A DNA stretch of 64,000 nucleotides, from positions 558,001 to 622,000 of the forward strand of contig CP000053.1 of the NCBI GenBank assembly GCA_000012145.1. Direction: 5' to 3'. The translations under genes were made by a program, and so were the position numbers. Positions within the stretch are counted from its first letter, which is position 1. Each line of letters opens with the position of its first letter. Origin of the DNA: Rickettsia felis URRWXCal2 (GTDB lineage: Bacteria; Pseudomonadota; Alphaproteobacteria; Rickettsiales; Rickettsiaceae). Positions 10,114 through 19,561 of this stretch are shown here, piece after piece. The notes under the pieces were generated by a model that searched no databases, was not told where the DNA came from, and worked only from the letters and a program-made list of their open reading frames with translations.

Positions 10114-10722
10114 CTACAGCTTCTCGGCATGTGAGCTTAAATAATGTGCTATACCTTCATGTGATGGGGTAATTGCTTCCTCACCTTTATGCCAGCCGGC
10201 AGGACAAACTTCGTCGTGCTTTTGATGATGAGTTAAAGCATCAATTACTTTTAATGTATAATTAATATCACGACCGATAGGTAAGTCGTTAACTAGCATG
10301 TGACGTACTATGAAATCCTTATCAATTAAAAAAGTTCCACGCAAAGCAACACCGTCTTCATTAAGTACGTTATATTTTGAAGAAATATCCTTTTTTATAT
10401 CGGAAACCATTGGAAATTGTACTTGTCCAAGTCCGCCTTTATTATGCGGAGTATTTTTCCAAGCTAAATGGCTAAAATGAGAATCAACGCTAACAGCTAC
10501 TACTTTAGTACGTCTTTCGGTAAATTCACCAAGCTTATTGTGAAATGCTATAATTTCCGATGGACAAACAAAAGTAAAATCTAGGGGATAAAAAAATAAC
10601 ACTATATTATCGCCTGCAGCATAATCGCTAAGTTTAAACTTTTCGTCTATATTATTATTAGGCATAATAGCTTTAGCTGTAAAATCCGGAGCAGTTTTGC
10701 CGACAAATACTGACATATTCAT
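10114..10722 (-). CDS. Typical 2-Cys peroxiredoxin (AhpC/TSA family)
   Basis: A 202-residue thiol peroxidase that reduces hydrogen peroxide and organic peroxides. The peroxidatic Cys53 is in DFTFVCPSE and the resolving Cys in DEVCPAGWHKG near residue 173. The catalytic Thr and the later Arg region (GVALRGTFLID) are in place. Either M1 or M3 (MSVFVG) could be the start. No reductase partner (AhpF) is beside it, so thioredoxin is the likely electron donor. Confidence 0.95.
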   Translation of the reverse strand: MNMSVFVGKTAPDFTAKAIMPNNNIDEKFKLSDYAAGDNIVLFFYPLDFTFVCPSEIIAFHNKLGEFTERRTKVVAVSVDSHFSHLAWKNTPHNKGGLGQVQFPMVSDIKKDISSKYNVLNEDGVALRGTFLIDKDFIVRHMLVNDLPIGRDINYTLKVIDALTHHQKHDEVCPAGWHKGEEAITPSHEGIAHYLSSHAEKL

Positions 10723-10797
10723 AACCTTTTATTAATTAATAATTAGATATGATATATAAAACTAATTATTATTACAATAATAAATCTTTATAAATTG

Positions 10798-11733
10798 CTA
10801 CTTATCTATTTTCTTTTCTGAAGAAGCTTTTAATTGGTTAAATATAGTTAACGCTCCGGTTACAAAACTACTAGGTTCTGAAAGATTTGTAGGTAAAATT
10901 ACGGTGTTGGTATCTTTAGCCAAATTACCGAATGCACTAATATACTGCTCGGCTATTTTAAGAGCTACTGCATCGCTTCCTCCTGTTTTTTGTACGGCAG
11001 CTGCGACAATCTCAATACTATTTGCCGTAGCGGTAGCGACTAAGCCTATTGCTTCAGCTTCACCTTTTGCTCTGTTAATTTGATCTGTATAAGAAGCTTC
11101 TGAATTCAGTACGATTTGTGCTTTTTCACCTTCTGCATGATTAATTTTTGCTTGTCTATTACCTTCCGACTCTAGAATTTGAGCTCTTTTTTGACGCTCT
11201 GCCGCTACCTGCAATTCCATAGCTTTAAGTATAGTTTGCGGAGGTTGAATATCTTTAATTTCATAACGCATACATTGTATGCCCCAATTTATAGCAGCCT
11301 GATTAATAGCTGCCACAATTGCTACGTTTAAAGTTTCACGCTCTTCAAAAGTTTTATCTAAAGGGAGTTTGCCGATTTCCGAACGCATAGTAGTTTGAGC
11401 AAGCTGCGTTATGGCATAGTAGGGGTTATTAACCCCGTAAGATGCTGCTATCGGATCAATGATTTTAACATATAAAACACCGTCGATAGATAATGTTACG
11501 TTATCGTTTGAAATAGCTGTTTGAGCGGTAACGTCTATAGCTTCTTCTTTTAAAGTATGTTTGTATGCTACTTTCTGAATGACAGGGATTAGTAAATTTA
11601 AACCAGGCTGTAGTACTTTGTCAAATTTTCCAAGTTTTTCTACTACCCATGCTTGTTGTTGAGGTACAACTTTAACCATTTGTATTATAACTAAAATCGC
11701 TATAATACTGAAAATTAATAATGCATATTCCAT
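10798..11733 (-). CDS. SPFH/stomatin-like membrane protein (paraslipin type)
   Basis: A 311-residue protein with one N-terminal membrane helix (residues 2-20), then a band 7 domain (VPQQQAWVVEKLGKF, PGLNLLIPVI, DNVTLSIDGVLYVKI) and a long Ala/Glu-rich coiled coil (AAERQKRAQILESEGN). This matches QmcA/paraslipin rather than HflC or HflK. Such proteins assemble into membrane rings and influence protease activity and membrane microdomains. No NfeD partner is adjacent. Confidence 0.9.
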   Translation of the reverse strand: MEYALLIFSIIAILVIIQMVKVVPQQQAWVVEKLGKFDKVLQPGLNLLIPVIQKVAYKHTLKEEAIDVTAQTAISNDNVTLSIDGVLYVKIIDPIAASYGVNNPYYAITQLAQTTMRSEIGKLPLDKTFEERETLNVAIVAAINQAAINWGIQCMRYEIKDIQPPQTILKAMELQVAAERQKRAQILESEGNRQAKINHAEGEKAQIVLNSEASYTDQINRAKGEAEAIGLVATATANSIEIVAAAVQKTGGSDAVALKIAEQYISAFGNLAKDTNTVILPTNLSEPSSFVTGALTIFNQLKASSEKKIDK

Positions 11734-11806
11734 AATTCAATACCTTTTTTTATTTCCACTCTATATTATTTTTAATTATAAAAAAAGGATTTAAATTAAA
11801 CGGTAC

Positions 11807-12037
11807 TTAATTATATATTTTTTTATCTATGAAATAAGTTTTAATTAATTTGAGTAAGGGAAGAATATTTGAATATTCTTCAAGTTGTTCATTTATATTT
11901 TTTATCTCATTTAAAGCACTATTAAAATCTTTCTGTAATAAATAAGTTTCAGCGGCTTTATTTTGTTCTAGTGTTTTAAGTAAAATACTTTGTAAAAATC
12001 TATAATAATAGTCGTCTAGTTTAGGTATATCAGACAT
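11807..12037 (-). CDS. Small hypothetical protein, helical
   Basis: A 76-residue soluble protein, Leu/Asn/Lys-rich and predicted helical, with no signal peptide or membrane helix. I do not recognise it. It is followed by a 73-bp gap and the SPFH gene on the same strand, and preceded by the phosphoethanolamine transferase, also on the minus strand. It could be cotranscribed with either one. Confidence 0.6.
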   Translation of the reverse strand: MSDIPKLDDYYYRFLQSILLKTLEQNKAAETYLLQKDFNSALNEIKNINEQLEEYSNILPLLKLIKTYFIDKKIYN

Positions 12038-12103
12038 AATAATAAATAATATAATTATTGAGATTTTAATTTATATATAAATTTTTTAATAATTCAATAA
12101 TTT

Positions 12104-13672
12104 TTAACTAGATTTACATATACTTAAGTCTTTATCTATTATGTCGGAATCTATATTTAAACAGTCAAGGATTGAATGAAATACATAATCATGGCTAATT
12201 TCGGTATTAGCATAATTTTTAATTGAGTCTACCGATTCAGGATATTTTTCTCTAAAATCATCTGATACCCAAACTATAAGCGGCACTGTTATTTGTTCTA
12301 CAAGTAGTGGACCACCGTGACCGTAATAACCATTTTCTCCTAACGATTCGCCGTGATCGGATACATATAGTAAAAAGGCATTTTTATCTTTAAGCAAATC
12401 TATTAAATTAGATAAAAAAAAATCGGTGTATAAAATTGAATTATCATAGCTGTTAACTAAAGCAAGCTTATCGCAATCACTCGCATCTCCTTTAACTTTA
12501 ATAGGGCAGGTAGGAGTGAAATGTTCAAATTCTTTAGGATATCTTGCGTTATAGTTCCAGTGACTTCCTGAGGTATGAACTACTAAAAATTGTTTCTCTG
12601 AATTTGTTATTATTTCTTTTATAAAAGGCAATATTTTTTCATCATGATCATTTAAAGAAAATAGAGCAGAGCCGCCTGGTACTATAGTAAAATTAACGTC
12701 ATTATATATATTACTTAGGTCAAAATTTGCGAAATTCCTCATTAAAGTTTGAGTACCGATCCAGGTAGTATTAAAGCCAAGATTTGTTAAAATTGATAAA
12801 AAGCTGTTCTCTTGTCTAGTATTTTCAATTTGACTTGCAGGATAACGTGAAAGTAATGACGGTACGGAAAGATAGGTAAGATTAGAAGAGGATTTAGCTT
12901 TGAAAGAAGTTAGATTTTGGGCAGTTTTTAAGTAAGGAGTCGTATCTCTTTCATAACCGTTAATACCGAAATGATCAAATCTTGCCGATTCTCCTATAAC
13001 TAAAACACCTATAATATCTTTATCTGACTTATCTATAAAGTTATATTGCTTACTAATATCTATACAGGCATAATTTTTACCGGTTAGGTTTCCGGCAAAA
13101 TTAAGGTAGCTATTATGTAAATACTGAATGGGAAAATAATTTTTTAGTATCTTAAATGAAGGAGTAATAATATTATATACAAAAATAAGTAAGCAAGCGG
13201 CAGATAATAATTTTGTTACGAATGATTTAGAATTTTCGGCGGCAAAAGATTTGAGAGTATAAAAACAGCTAAAAAGGCAAAAAATTATCCATATTATTAA
13301 TTTAATGCTGACTAATTCATAAACTTCGTTTAAATCCGTTGAGAAAAAACTACCTATTACTTGTTTAGTAGGATTGATTTTGAAGAAATAAATGTAATAG
13401 CTAGCAATAGCGGATGTTATAAATAAAAACCCTACGCCGATTTTTAACACTAATTTATGTACGCTAAGACCAAAAAATGCTATAAAAGAAAATATATAAA
13501 TATAACAAAAATCTTTTGATAGCTCTAATATCCCTCTAAAAATCGTTGCTTTATAATAATCAAATTTATAAATCAATATTGCGGTATTAAATAACAAACA
13601 ATAAATAAAGGCTAAAATAGCCGATAATTTAATTAATTTCGTATCTAAATGTTTTTGAATAATTTTTAGCAT
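12104..13672 (-). CDS. Phosphoethanolamine transferase (sulfatase fold, EptA-like)
   Basis: A 522-residue inner membrane enzyme. Five hydrophobic segments fill the first 180 residues and are followed by a periplasmic alkaline-phosphatase-like domain. Metal and nucleophile motifs are visible: GVLVIGESARFDHFG with a downstream SSSNLTYLSVP Thr/Ser site, HTSGSHWNY, and YVSDHGESLGENGYYGHGGP. The family transfers phosphoethanolamine from phosphatidylethanolamine to lipid A, core sugars or glucans. The actual acceptor is not shown by sequence. It is divergent from ruvX, 35 bp away. Confidence 0.88.
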   Translation of the reverse strand: MLKIIQKHLDTKLIKLSAILAFIYCLLFNTAILIYKFDYYKATIFRGILELSKDFCYIYIFSFIAFFGLSVHKLVLKIGVGFLFITSAIASYYIYFFKINPTKQVIGSFFSTDLNEVYELVSIKLIIWIIFCLFSCFYTLKSFAAENSKSFVTKLLSAACLLIFVYNIITPSFKILKNYFPIQYLHNSYLNFAGNLTGKNYACIDISKQYNFIDKSDKDIIGVLVIGESARFDHFGINGYERDTTPYLKTAQNLTSFKAKSSSNLTYLSVPSLLSRYPASQIENTRQENSFLSILTNLGFNTTWIGTQTLMRNFANFDLSNIYNDVNFTIVPGGSALFSLNDHDEKILPFIKEIITNSEKQFLVVHTSGSHWNYNARYPKEFEHFTPTCPIKVKGDASDCDKLALVNSYDNSILYTDFFLSNLIDLLKDKNAFLLYVSDHGESLGENGYYGHGGPLLVEQITVPLIVWVSDDFREKYPESVDSIKNYANTEISHDYVFHSILDCLNIDSDIIDKDLSICKSS

Positions 13673-13707
13673 AAATAATAATTAATAAAGTAATTTTTAT
13701 AACTACC

Positions 13708-14172
13708 ATGATCATAAAAAATCTTCAAGAATTTTATCCGCTTTTAATACCAAATGCTCCACTTATTGCTATTGATTACGGAAGCAAAAAATTAGGAATC
13801 GCATTATCTAATCAAGAACGTAATATTGCTATGCCCTTAAACACTATAATTGAGATAAATAAAAAAATCGTTATTACTTCCTTGCTTAGTATAATCGAAA
13901 AATATAAAGTTTGCGGTGTGGTAATAGGCCTACCGATTGATATGAGCGGAGCGGTAACCGAGCAAACAAATATAGTGATGAAATTTGCTGAAGAGCTAGC
14001 AAAATCTATAAATTTGCCTATATATTTACAAGATGAAAGACTAACTACAAAAGCTGCGAATAATTTCCTTAAATCATTCGGCGTTAAAAGAAAAGATCGT
14101 AATAATAACGATGATGCCGTAGCTGCTAGTATGATTCTTGAAACCGTGCTTGATTCTATGAAAAAACTTTAA
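13708..14172 (+). CDS. ruvX: RuvX/YqgF family RNase H-fold nuclease
   Basis: A 154-residue RNase H-fold protein. Acidic residues lie in [16 protein letters not shown] (about residues 19-34), [11 protein letters not shown] and LQDERLTT, and at the C-terminal DDAVAA, in the order expected for YqgF. The family is linked to 16S rRNA 5' end processing and was earlier called a putative Holliday junction resolvase. Length is normal. Confidence 0.92.
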   Translation: MIIKNLQEFYPLLIPNAPLIAIDYGSKKLGIALSNQERNIAMPLNTIIEINKKIVITSLLSIIEKYKVCGVVIGLPIDMSGAVTEQTNIVMKFAEELAKSINLPIYLQDERLTTKAANNFLKSFGVKRKDRNNNDDAVAASMILETVLDSMKKL

Positions 14173-14220
14173 TTAGGAAAGAATTGAGGAGCTGTTGCTT
14201 GCATCGAAAAACCTACTCAA

Positions 14221-14355
14221 TGTCATCCCCGCAAAAGCGGGGATCCAGAAAAATAACTTCAATATCCGATATAGAAGTTGTATATTCAACAAAATAAGCC
14301 TATAAAAACTTGTTTTTATAGGCTTTACTGGATTCCCGCCTATGCGGGAATGACA
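14221..14355. repeat. Group B palindromic repeat with internal hairpin
   Basis: Ends TGTCATCCCCGC and GCGGGAATGACA pair. Inside, 14296-14325 forms a separate perfect stem, AAGCCTATAAAAAC against GTTTTTATAGGCTT. It lies just after ruvX and could help end its transcript. Confidence 0.8.
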
Positions 14356-14387
14356 TAAAACAGTCCATGCAACAAAACTAAGAATTT

Positions 14388-14690
14388 ATGACAAACAAAT
14401 TACCTCCTATTTCACCGGGGCAAATTCTACTTGAAGAATTTATGTAACCTATGGGTATTAGTCAAAGTAAGCTTGCTCGTGATATTGATGTACCTGTTAC
14501 TAGAATCAATAATATAATTAAGCATCATCGTTCAATTACTGCTGATACGGCACTCCGCTTAGGTAAATATTTTAATGTTAATCCTCGTTGGTGGATGAAT
14601 ATGCAAAATTAATATGATTTAGAACTCGCAGAAGATGAAGGTTGGAAAGTTAAAGAAAGTAGAATAAGAACCTTTTCTATGGCAAGTTAA
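14388..14690 (+). pseudogene. higA: HigA-type antitoxin (XRE family), two in-frame stops
   Basis: One frame of 101 codons from ATG 14388 to TAA 14690 reads as a HigA/VapI antidote: PPISPGQILLEEFM, then GISQSKLARDIDVPVTRINN (helix-turn-helix), then TALRLGKYFNVNPRWWMNMQ. It is broken by TAA at 14445-14447 (codon 20) and TAA at 14610-14612 (codon 75). No HigB toxin gene lies upstream, where only a repeat is found. This is the relic of a toxin-antitoxin module. Confidence 0.85.
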
Positions 14691-14699
14691 TTATTTTTT

Positions 14700-14939
14700 A
14701 TGATAGTACAAAAAAGTTATATTGATAATAATGGTAGACTAGTTATTCCTATAAAAGTGAGGCAGAAATTAAAACTTAAAATAGGAGATAAAGTAACAAT
14801 TAAGTATAACAATTCAGAATTAATAATATCAAGTTTTTATTCAAATATAGAAAAAGCAAGAAACATACTGGATAAGTATAAAGATATTGATTTGTATAAA
14901 GAATTAAAGCTTATGAGAAAAGAAGAGGATATAAATTAA
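14700..14939 (+). CDS. AbrB/VapB-type antitoxin-like DNA-binding protein
   Basis: A 79-residue protein with the swapped-hairpin AbrB fold: YIDNNGRLVIPIKVRQKL followed by GDKVTIKYNNSELII, then a charged helical tail. Such proteins pair with a toxin encoded directly downstream. Here the 96 bases to the next gene show no VapC or Doc start, so it is an orphan or its toxin has eroded. It lies 9 bp after the HigA relic. Confidence 0.75.
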   Translation: MIVQKSYIDNNGRLVIPIKVRQKLKLKIGDKVTIKYNNSELIISSFYSNIEKARNILDKYKDIDLYKELKLMRKEEDIN

Positions 14940-15035
14940 TTCGTTGATAATTATACAATTTCTAGCTTTTCAAAAACCTTATTGTAAAGATATATTATTT
15001 ATGATAGAAACGATGCAAAATAAATAAAATATATC

Positions 15036-15893
15036 ATGAAAATATTAATTCTAGGTGTTACCGGTATGCTAGGTAACAGTATGTTTAGATTTTTAAGTCA
15101 GGATAGTAAGTTTGATGTTTGTGCGACAGCTCGAAATAATTTCGCTCGTTCTTATTTTTCTAAAGATTTATCCGATAAATTAATTACAAATGTAGATGTT
15201 GAGAATCATGATTCGTTAGTTGAGGTATTTATTAATAAAACAAAACCCGAAATCGTCATAAATTGTATAGGGCTTGTAAAACAACTAGCTGATGCAAACG
15301 ACCCGTTAAAAGCATTGCCGATAAATAGTTTACTGCCTCATAGGTTAGCAAATTTATGTAAGCTAGCTAATTCAAGGTTAATCCATATTAGTACTGATTG
15401 TGTATTTTCAGGAAAAAAAGGTAATTATAAGGAAAGCGATTTTCCTGACTGTTATGACCTTTACGGTCGTTCTAAGTTTCTTGGCGAAGTAGATTATCCT
15501 CATGCTATCACTTTGCGTACTTCAATTATAGGTCATGAGCTGGCAGGCAATAGAAGCTTAATCAATTGGTTTTTAAGTGCAGAAGGGCAAGTGAAAGGTT
15601 TTGAAAAAGCTATTTATTCAGGATTCCCGACAGTAGAGCTTGCAAGAATAATAAGGGATTTTGTATTACCGAATAAAGAGCTGCATGGGCTTTATCATGT
15701 TGCATCAAAACCGATTAATAAGTTAGAATTATTAAAATTAGTAGCGGCAATATATGATAAAAAAATCGATATTATTCCGTCAGATGAGCTTGTGATAGAT
15801 CGCTCAATGGATAGCACACGTTTTAATGAAGCGACGGGCTATAACCCGCCAGAGTGGCCTGAGCTTGTAAAGCGTATGTGTGAGTTTGGGTAA
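15036..15893 (+). CDS. RmlD-like NAD(P)-dependent sugar-nucleotide reductase of the polysaccharide operon
   Basis: A 285-residue short-chain dehydrogenase/reductase. The nucleotide-binding loop GVTGMLGNSM is at residues 7-16 and the catalytic set is STDCVFSG with YGRSK (YXXXK). The sequence resembles the reductases FnlB, WbjC and WbvR rather than true dTDP-rhamnose synthase. With the next two genes it would reduce a UDP-4-keto sugar to give a UDP-2-acetamido-2,6-dideoxy-L-hexose. The product (L-FucNAc or L-QuiNAc type) cannot be fixed from sequence. First gene of the O-antigen operon. Confidence 0.87.
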   Translation: MKILILGVTGMLGNSMFRFLSQDSKFDVCATARNNFARSYFSKDLSDKLITNVDVENHDSLVEVFINKTKPEIVINCIGLVKQLADANDPLKALPINSLLPHRLANLCKLANSRLIHISTDCVFSGKKGNYKESDFPDCYDLYGRSKFLGEVDYPHAITLRTSIIGHELAGNRSLINWFLSAEGQVKGFEKAIYSGFPTVELARIIRDFVLPNKELHGLYHVASKPINKLELLKLVAAIYDKKIDIIPSDELVIDRSMDSTRFNEATGYNPPEWPELVKRMCEFG

Positions 15894-15894
15894 A

Positions 15895-16026
15895 TCGTCA
15901 TTGCGAGCAGTCGTAGACTGCGTGAATACCGAGTCGTCATTGTGAGAAGAATTACGTAGTAATTCGACGAAGCAATCTCAGGATGTTTTACGAGATTGCA
16001 ACGTCGCTTCGCTCCTCGCAATGACG
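15895..16026. repeat. Group A palindromic repeat plus a partial copy
   Basis: A full copy runs 15935-16026 (CGTCATTGTGAGAAGAATTA ... CTCCTCGCAATGACG). A fragment (CGTCATTGCGAGCAG) at 15896 and another (TCCTCGCAATGACGG) at about 16041-16056 flank it. It lies inside the polysaccharide operon, between the reductase and dehydratase genes. Confidence 0.75.
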
Positions 16027-16091
16027 ATTATGCAACAATTTTTCCTCGCAATGACGGATAAATAATAACAAAAATAGGTACTAAATAAATA

Positions 16092-17117
16092 ATGTTTGTA
16101 GATAAAACTTTAATGATTACAGGAGGCACCGGTTCGTTTGGTAATGCGGTGCTTTCTCGTTTTCTTAAATCCGATATTACCAATGATATTAAGGAAATTA
16201 GAATTTTTAGTAGAGATGAAAAAAAGCAAGAGGATATGCGTATTGCTTTAAATAATCCGAAACTTAAATTCTATATCGGGGATGTACGTAATTATAAAAG
16301 TATTGATGAGGCGATGCACGGCGTTGATTATGTATTTCATGCCGCCGCTTTAAAGCAAGTTCCGACTTGTGAATTTTATCCTATGGAAGCAATCAATACT
16401 AACGTCTTAGGTGCTGAAAATGTTTTAAGTGCTGCTATTAATAATAAAGTTGCAAAAGTTATTGTACTTAGTACTGATAAGGCTGTATATCCAATTAATG
16501 CAATGGGATTATCTAAAGCGTTAATGGAAAAGTTAGCAGTAGCAAAAGCTCGTATGCGTAGCCAAGGTGAGACCGTGCTTTGTGTCACTAGATATGGTAA
16601 TGTTATGGCTTCCCGTGGTTCGGTAATTCCTCTTTTTATCAATCAAATTAAGCAGGATAAAGACCTTACCATCACTGAACCTTCAATGACACGTTTTTTA
16701 ATGTCGCTTGTAGATTCCGTAGATTTGGTTTTATATGCGTTTGAGCATGGTCGTCAGGGTGATATTTTTGTACAAAAATCTCCGGCAAGTACAATCGAGG
16801 TACTTGCAAAAGCGTTACAAGAAATATTCGGTAGCAAAAATGAATTACGCTTTATCGGTACACGTCACGGAGAGAAGCATTATGAATCATTAGTATCATC
16901 GGAAGAAATGGCGAAAGCTGATGATTTAGGTGGTTATTACCGTATTCCTATGGATGGACGCGATCTTAATTATGCAAAATATTTTGTTGAAGGTGAAAAG
17001 AAAGTAGCTCTTTTAGAGGATTACAATTCTCATAATACAAAACGTTTAAATTTAGAAGAAGTAAAAGAGCTGTTACTAAATCTTGATTACGTACAAGAGG
17101 AGCTAAAAAATGCTTAA
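16092..17117 (+). CDS. capD: UDP-GlcNAc 4,6-dehydratase (CapD/FnlA type)
   Basis: A 341-residue SDR enzyme that starts the pathway from UDP-GlcNAc. It shows GGTGSFGNAV (NAD binding), FHAAALKQVP, STDKAVYPINAMGLSK and RYGNVMASRGSVIP. The usual catalytic Tyr is replaced by Met in MGLSK, as in inverting 4,6-dehydratases of the FlaA1 class. That fits production of an L-sugar after 5-epimerisation. Its last 8 bases overlap the 2-epimerase gene, which indicates translational coupling. Confidence 0.92.
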   Translation: MFVDKTLMITGGTGSFGNAVLSRFLKSDITNDIKEIRIFSRDEKKQEDMRIALNNPKLKFYIGDVRNYKSIDEAMHGVDYVFHAAALKQVPTCEFYPMEAINTNVLGAENVLSAAINNKVAKVIVLSTDKAVYPINAMGLSKALMEKLAVAKARMRSQGETVLCVTRYGNVMASRGSVIPLFINQIKQDKDLTITEPSMTRFLMSLVDSVDLVLYAFEHGRQGDIFVQKSPASTIEVLAKALQEIFGSKNELRFIGTRHGEKHYESLVSSEEMAKADDLGGYYRIPMDGRDLNYAKYFVEGEKKVALLEDYNSHNTKRLNLEEVKELLLNLDYVQEELKNA

Positions 17118-18243
17118 AGTAATGACGATTGTCGGTACTCGTCCTGAACTTATTAAACTATGCTGCGTGATTTCCGAGTTTGATAAATATACTAATCACC
17201 TCCTAGTTCATACCGGTCAAAATTATGCCTATGAGTTAAATCAGGTTTTTTTTGATGATATGGGAATTAGAAAACCTGATTATTTCTTAGAAGTAGCGGC
17301 AGATAATACGGCAAAATCTATCGGGCTTATTATCGAAAAAGTAGACGAGGTACTTGAGAAAGAAAAACCCGACGCCGTTTTATTTTACGGCGATACTAAT
17401 TCTTGTCTATCGGCGATTGCCGCTAAACGCCGTAAAATCCCGATTTTTCATATGGAAGCAGGAAATCGTTGTTTTGATCAGCGTGTACCTGAAGAAATAA
17501 ACCGTAAAATCATTGATCATATTAGCGACGTTAACATTACGTTAACCGAGCATGCAAGACGTTATTTAATTGCTGAAGGTTTACCGCCTGAGCTTATTTT
17601 TAAATCAGGCTCGCATATGCCTGAAGTTCTTGACCGTTTTATGCCTAAAATATTAAAGTCGGATATTTTAGATAAATTATCGTTAAAATCAAAGCAGTAT
17701 TTCTTAATTAGCTCACATCGTGAAGAAAATGTCGACGTCAAAAATAATCTGAAAGAGTTATTAAGTAGTTTACAAACGCTTATTAAAGAGTATAATTTCC
17801 CCGTAATTTTCTCAACACATCCAAGGACTAAAAAAAGGCTTGAGGATTTAGAAGGGTTTAAAGATTTAGGAGATAAAATAAGGTTTTTGCCATCTTTTGG
17901 TTTTACGGATTACGTCAAACTTCAGATGAATGCGTTTTGTATTTTATCCGATAGCGGTACTATTACCGAAGAAGCATCGGTACTTAATTTACCTGCTTTA
18001 AATATTAGAGAGGCACATGAGCGTCCTGAAGGTATGGATGCCGGAACGCTTATTATGTCGGGCTTTAAAGCTGAACGGGTACTACAATCGGTGAAAGCTA
18101 TTACGGAAGAACACGAGAATAATAAACGCTTGCAAGATATCGTGTCGGATTATGCTGAAGCGGGTCTTGTATCAAAGAAAATATTGCGTATAGTTTTAAG
18201 TTATGTGGATTATGTTAATCGCAGCGTTTGGTTTAAGAAGTAA
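17110..18243 (+). CDS. wecB: UDP-N-acetylglucosamine 2-epimerase family (WecB/FnlC type)
   Basis: A 377-residue GT-B fold epimerase: GTRPELIKLCCV at the N-terminus, VHTGQNY, FYGDTNSCLSA, HMEAGNRCFD, PEEINRKIIDH, SSHREENVD and SDSGTITEEASVL. All motifs of the family are intact. In this context it more likely acts on the 6-deoxy product of the two genes before it (as FnlC, WbjD or WbvD do) than on UDP-GlcNAc itself. It overlaps capD by 8 bp. Confidence 0.92.
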   Translation: MLKVMTIVGTRPELIKLCCVISEFDKYTNHLLVHTGQNYAYELNQVFFDDMGIRKPDYFLEVAADNTAKSIGLIIEKVDEVLEKEKPDAVLFYGDTNSCLSAIAAKRRKIPIFHMEAGNRCFDQRVPEEINRKIIDHISDVNITLTEHARRYLIAEGLPPELIFKSGSHMPEVLDRFMPKILKSDILDKLSLKSKQYFLISSHREENVDVKNNLKELLSSLQTLIKEYNFPVIFSTHPRTKKRLEDLEGFKDLGDKIRFLPSFGFTDYVKLQMNAFCILSDSGTITEEASVLNLPALNIREAHERPEGMDAGTLIMSGFKAERVLQSVKAITEEHENNKRLQDIVSDYAEAGLVSKKILRIVLSYVDYVNRSVWFKK

Positions 18244-18271
18244 TCCTATTCATTATTGTCATATCAAAAAC

Positions 18272-19551
18272 ATGAAATTCTTTAAATTAATAAAACCTAA
18301 CACTTTATTTTTAAGTGTTTTTTTACTAATAACTCTTATATCTTCTTTTTGCTATTCCAAAGAAAATTCTTATAAAAAAATAGTTTTTCTTGTTAGTACA
18401 GAGATATTCGGCGGCAAAGGCGTATACGCAATGTATAATGAGATGAAAAAAATAGGTCATGATGTCAAAATTGTAATAGTACCTCATCCTCATCCCAATA
18501 TTCAAGGAGGAATAGATACCGAATTTATTAGTAAATTTGATACACAAGATGTAATATATCCATGTGGTAAGTATGCTTCTTATTCAAATGTTAATACAAA
18601 ATGTGAAATTTCTGAATTAAAAAATTATCAGCCGGATTCTATCTTTACGCAAAACCCTTATGAAAATTTTCAAGGCTATATATCAGAACCTTTTACGGCT
18701 GCTAATTTGTATAAGAGTTTTAGAGGAACTAAAACAAAAATTATGTATATAGTCTATGGTCCGCATATCTTTCATCAAAAAAATATTGATGATGATAAGT
18801 TATCAAGTTTCATAGAGACGGTATTTGTTGATTCAGAAAGTACAAAGGATATCTTTATTAGTAATTATAAATTTCCTAAGGATAGAGTTATTGTTTCAGG
18901 TTATCAACCATACTATGAAGTAAGAAATTATAACATTGGAGAAAAACCAAACTAGGAAACCATTTTATGGCTTCCTAGATGGGAATTATCATTTAAAAAT
19001 AGAGATTTATATGAAGGAGGTTCTACTTTCTTAAATTATCACTATTTTTTCTATAATTATGCATTACAACATCCTGATATTCATTTTATTATAAGACCGC
19101 ATGTTACATTATTTACCTATGCGGTCAGTAAAAATTACTTAAGCCAAAGTGATATGGATAATATATTAAGTAGATTTAACTCTTTAAAGAATGTTACTGT
19201 TTCTGCACATGCATTCAGGTCGTTACTAGATGATATAATGGTGTCGGATATTGTAATAAGTGACGGTACTTCTCATCTCTTGCTGAAGTAGTAGTTGCCG
19301 ATAAGCCTATAATTTACTTAAGTAATGGTTGGAATAATGAGTTTAATAGCAATGCTCTATCTAAAGAATTAAAAAAATATATGTATTTTGCTTATGAGCC
19401 GCAAGATATTATTAACTATGTAGAATTTATTAAGCAAAATCATTATTTACCTTATCACAAAAATAGTAGTGGCAGAAATCAATTTAAAAAGATGCTTGAT
19501 CCTGTAGAAAACCCTGCTGCATTTATCGCCGAATATTTGTTAAAATTATAA
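18272..19551 (+). pseudogene. CDP-glycerol glycerophosphotransferase-like glycosyltransferase, broken
   Basis: The ATG at 18272 is preferable to the upstream frame start and gives a hydrophobic N-terminal segment, then KKIVFLVSTEIFGGKGVYAM. The frame hits TAG at 18953-18955, and reading on in the same frame gives further protein (ETILWLPRWELSF...) up to about 19275. There a one-base shift is needed to recover SLAEVVVADKPIIYLSN and the end at 19551. The C-terminal part has the SDGTS...KPIIYLS pattern of the TagB/TagF family. The gene has one nonsense codon and one frameshift and is likely dead. It stands where a transferase of the O-antigen operon is expected. Confidence 0.78.
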
Positions 19552-19561
19552 TAATTAAAAT

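Noticed and set aside
14940..15035. Possible VapC toxin start after the AbrB-type gene
   Set aside because: All three frames hit stops early and no PIN-domain Asp motif is visible in the 96 bases.
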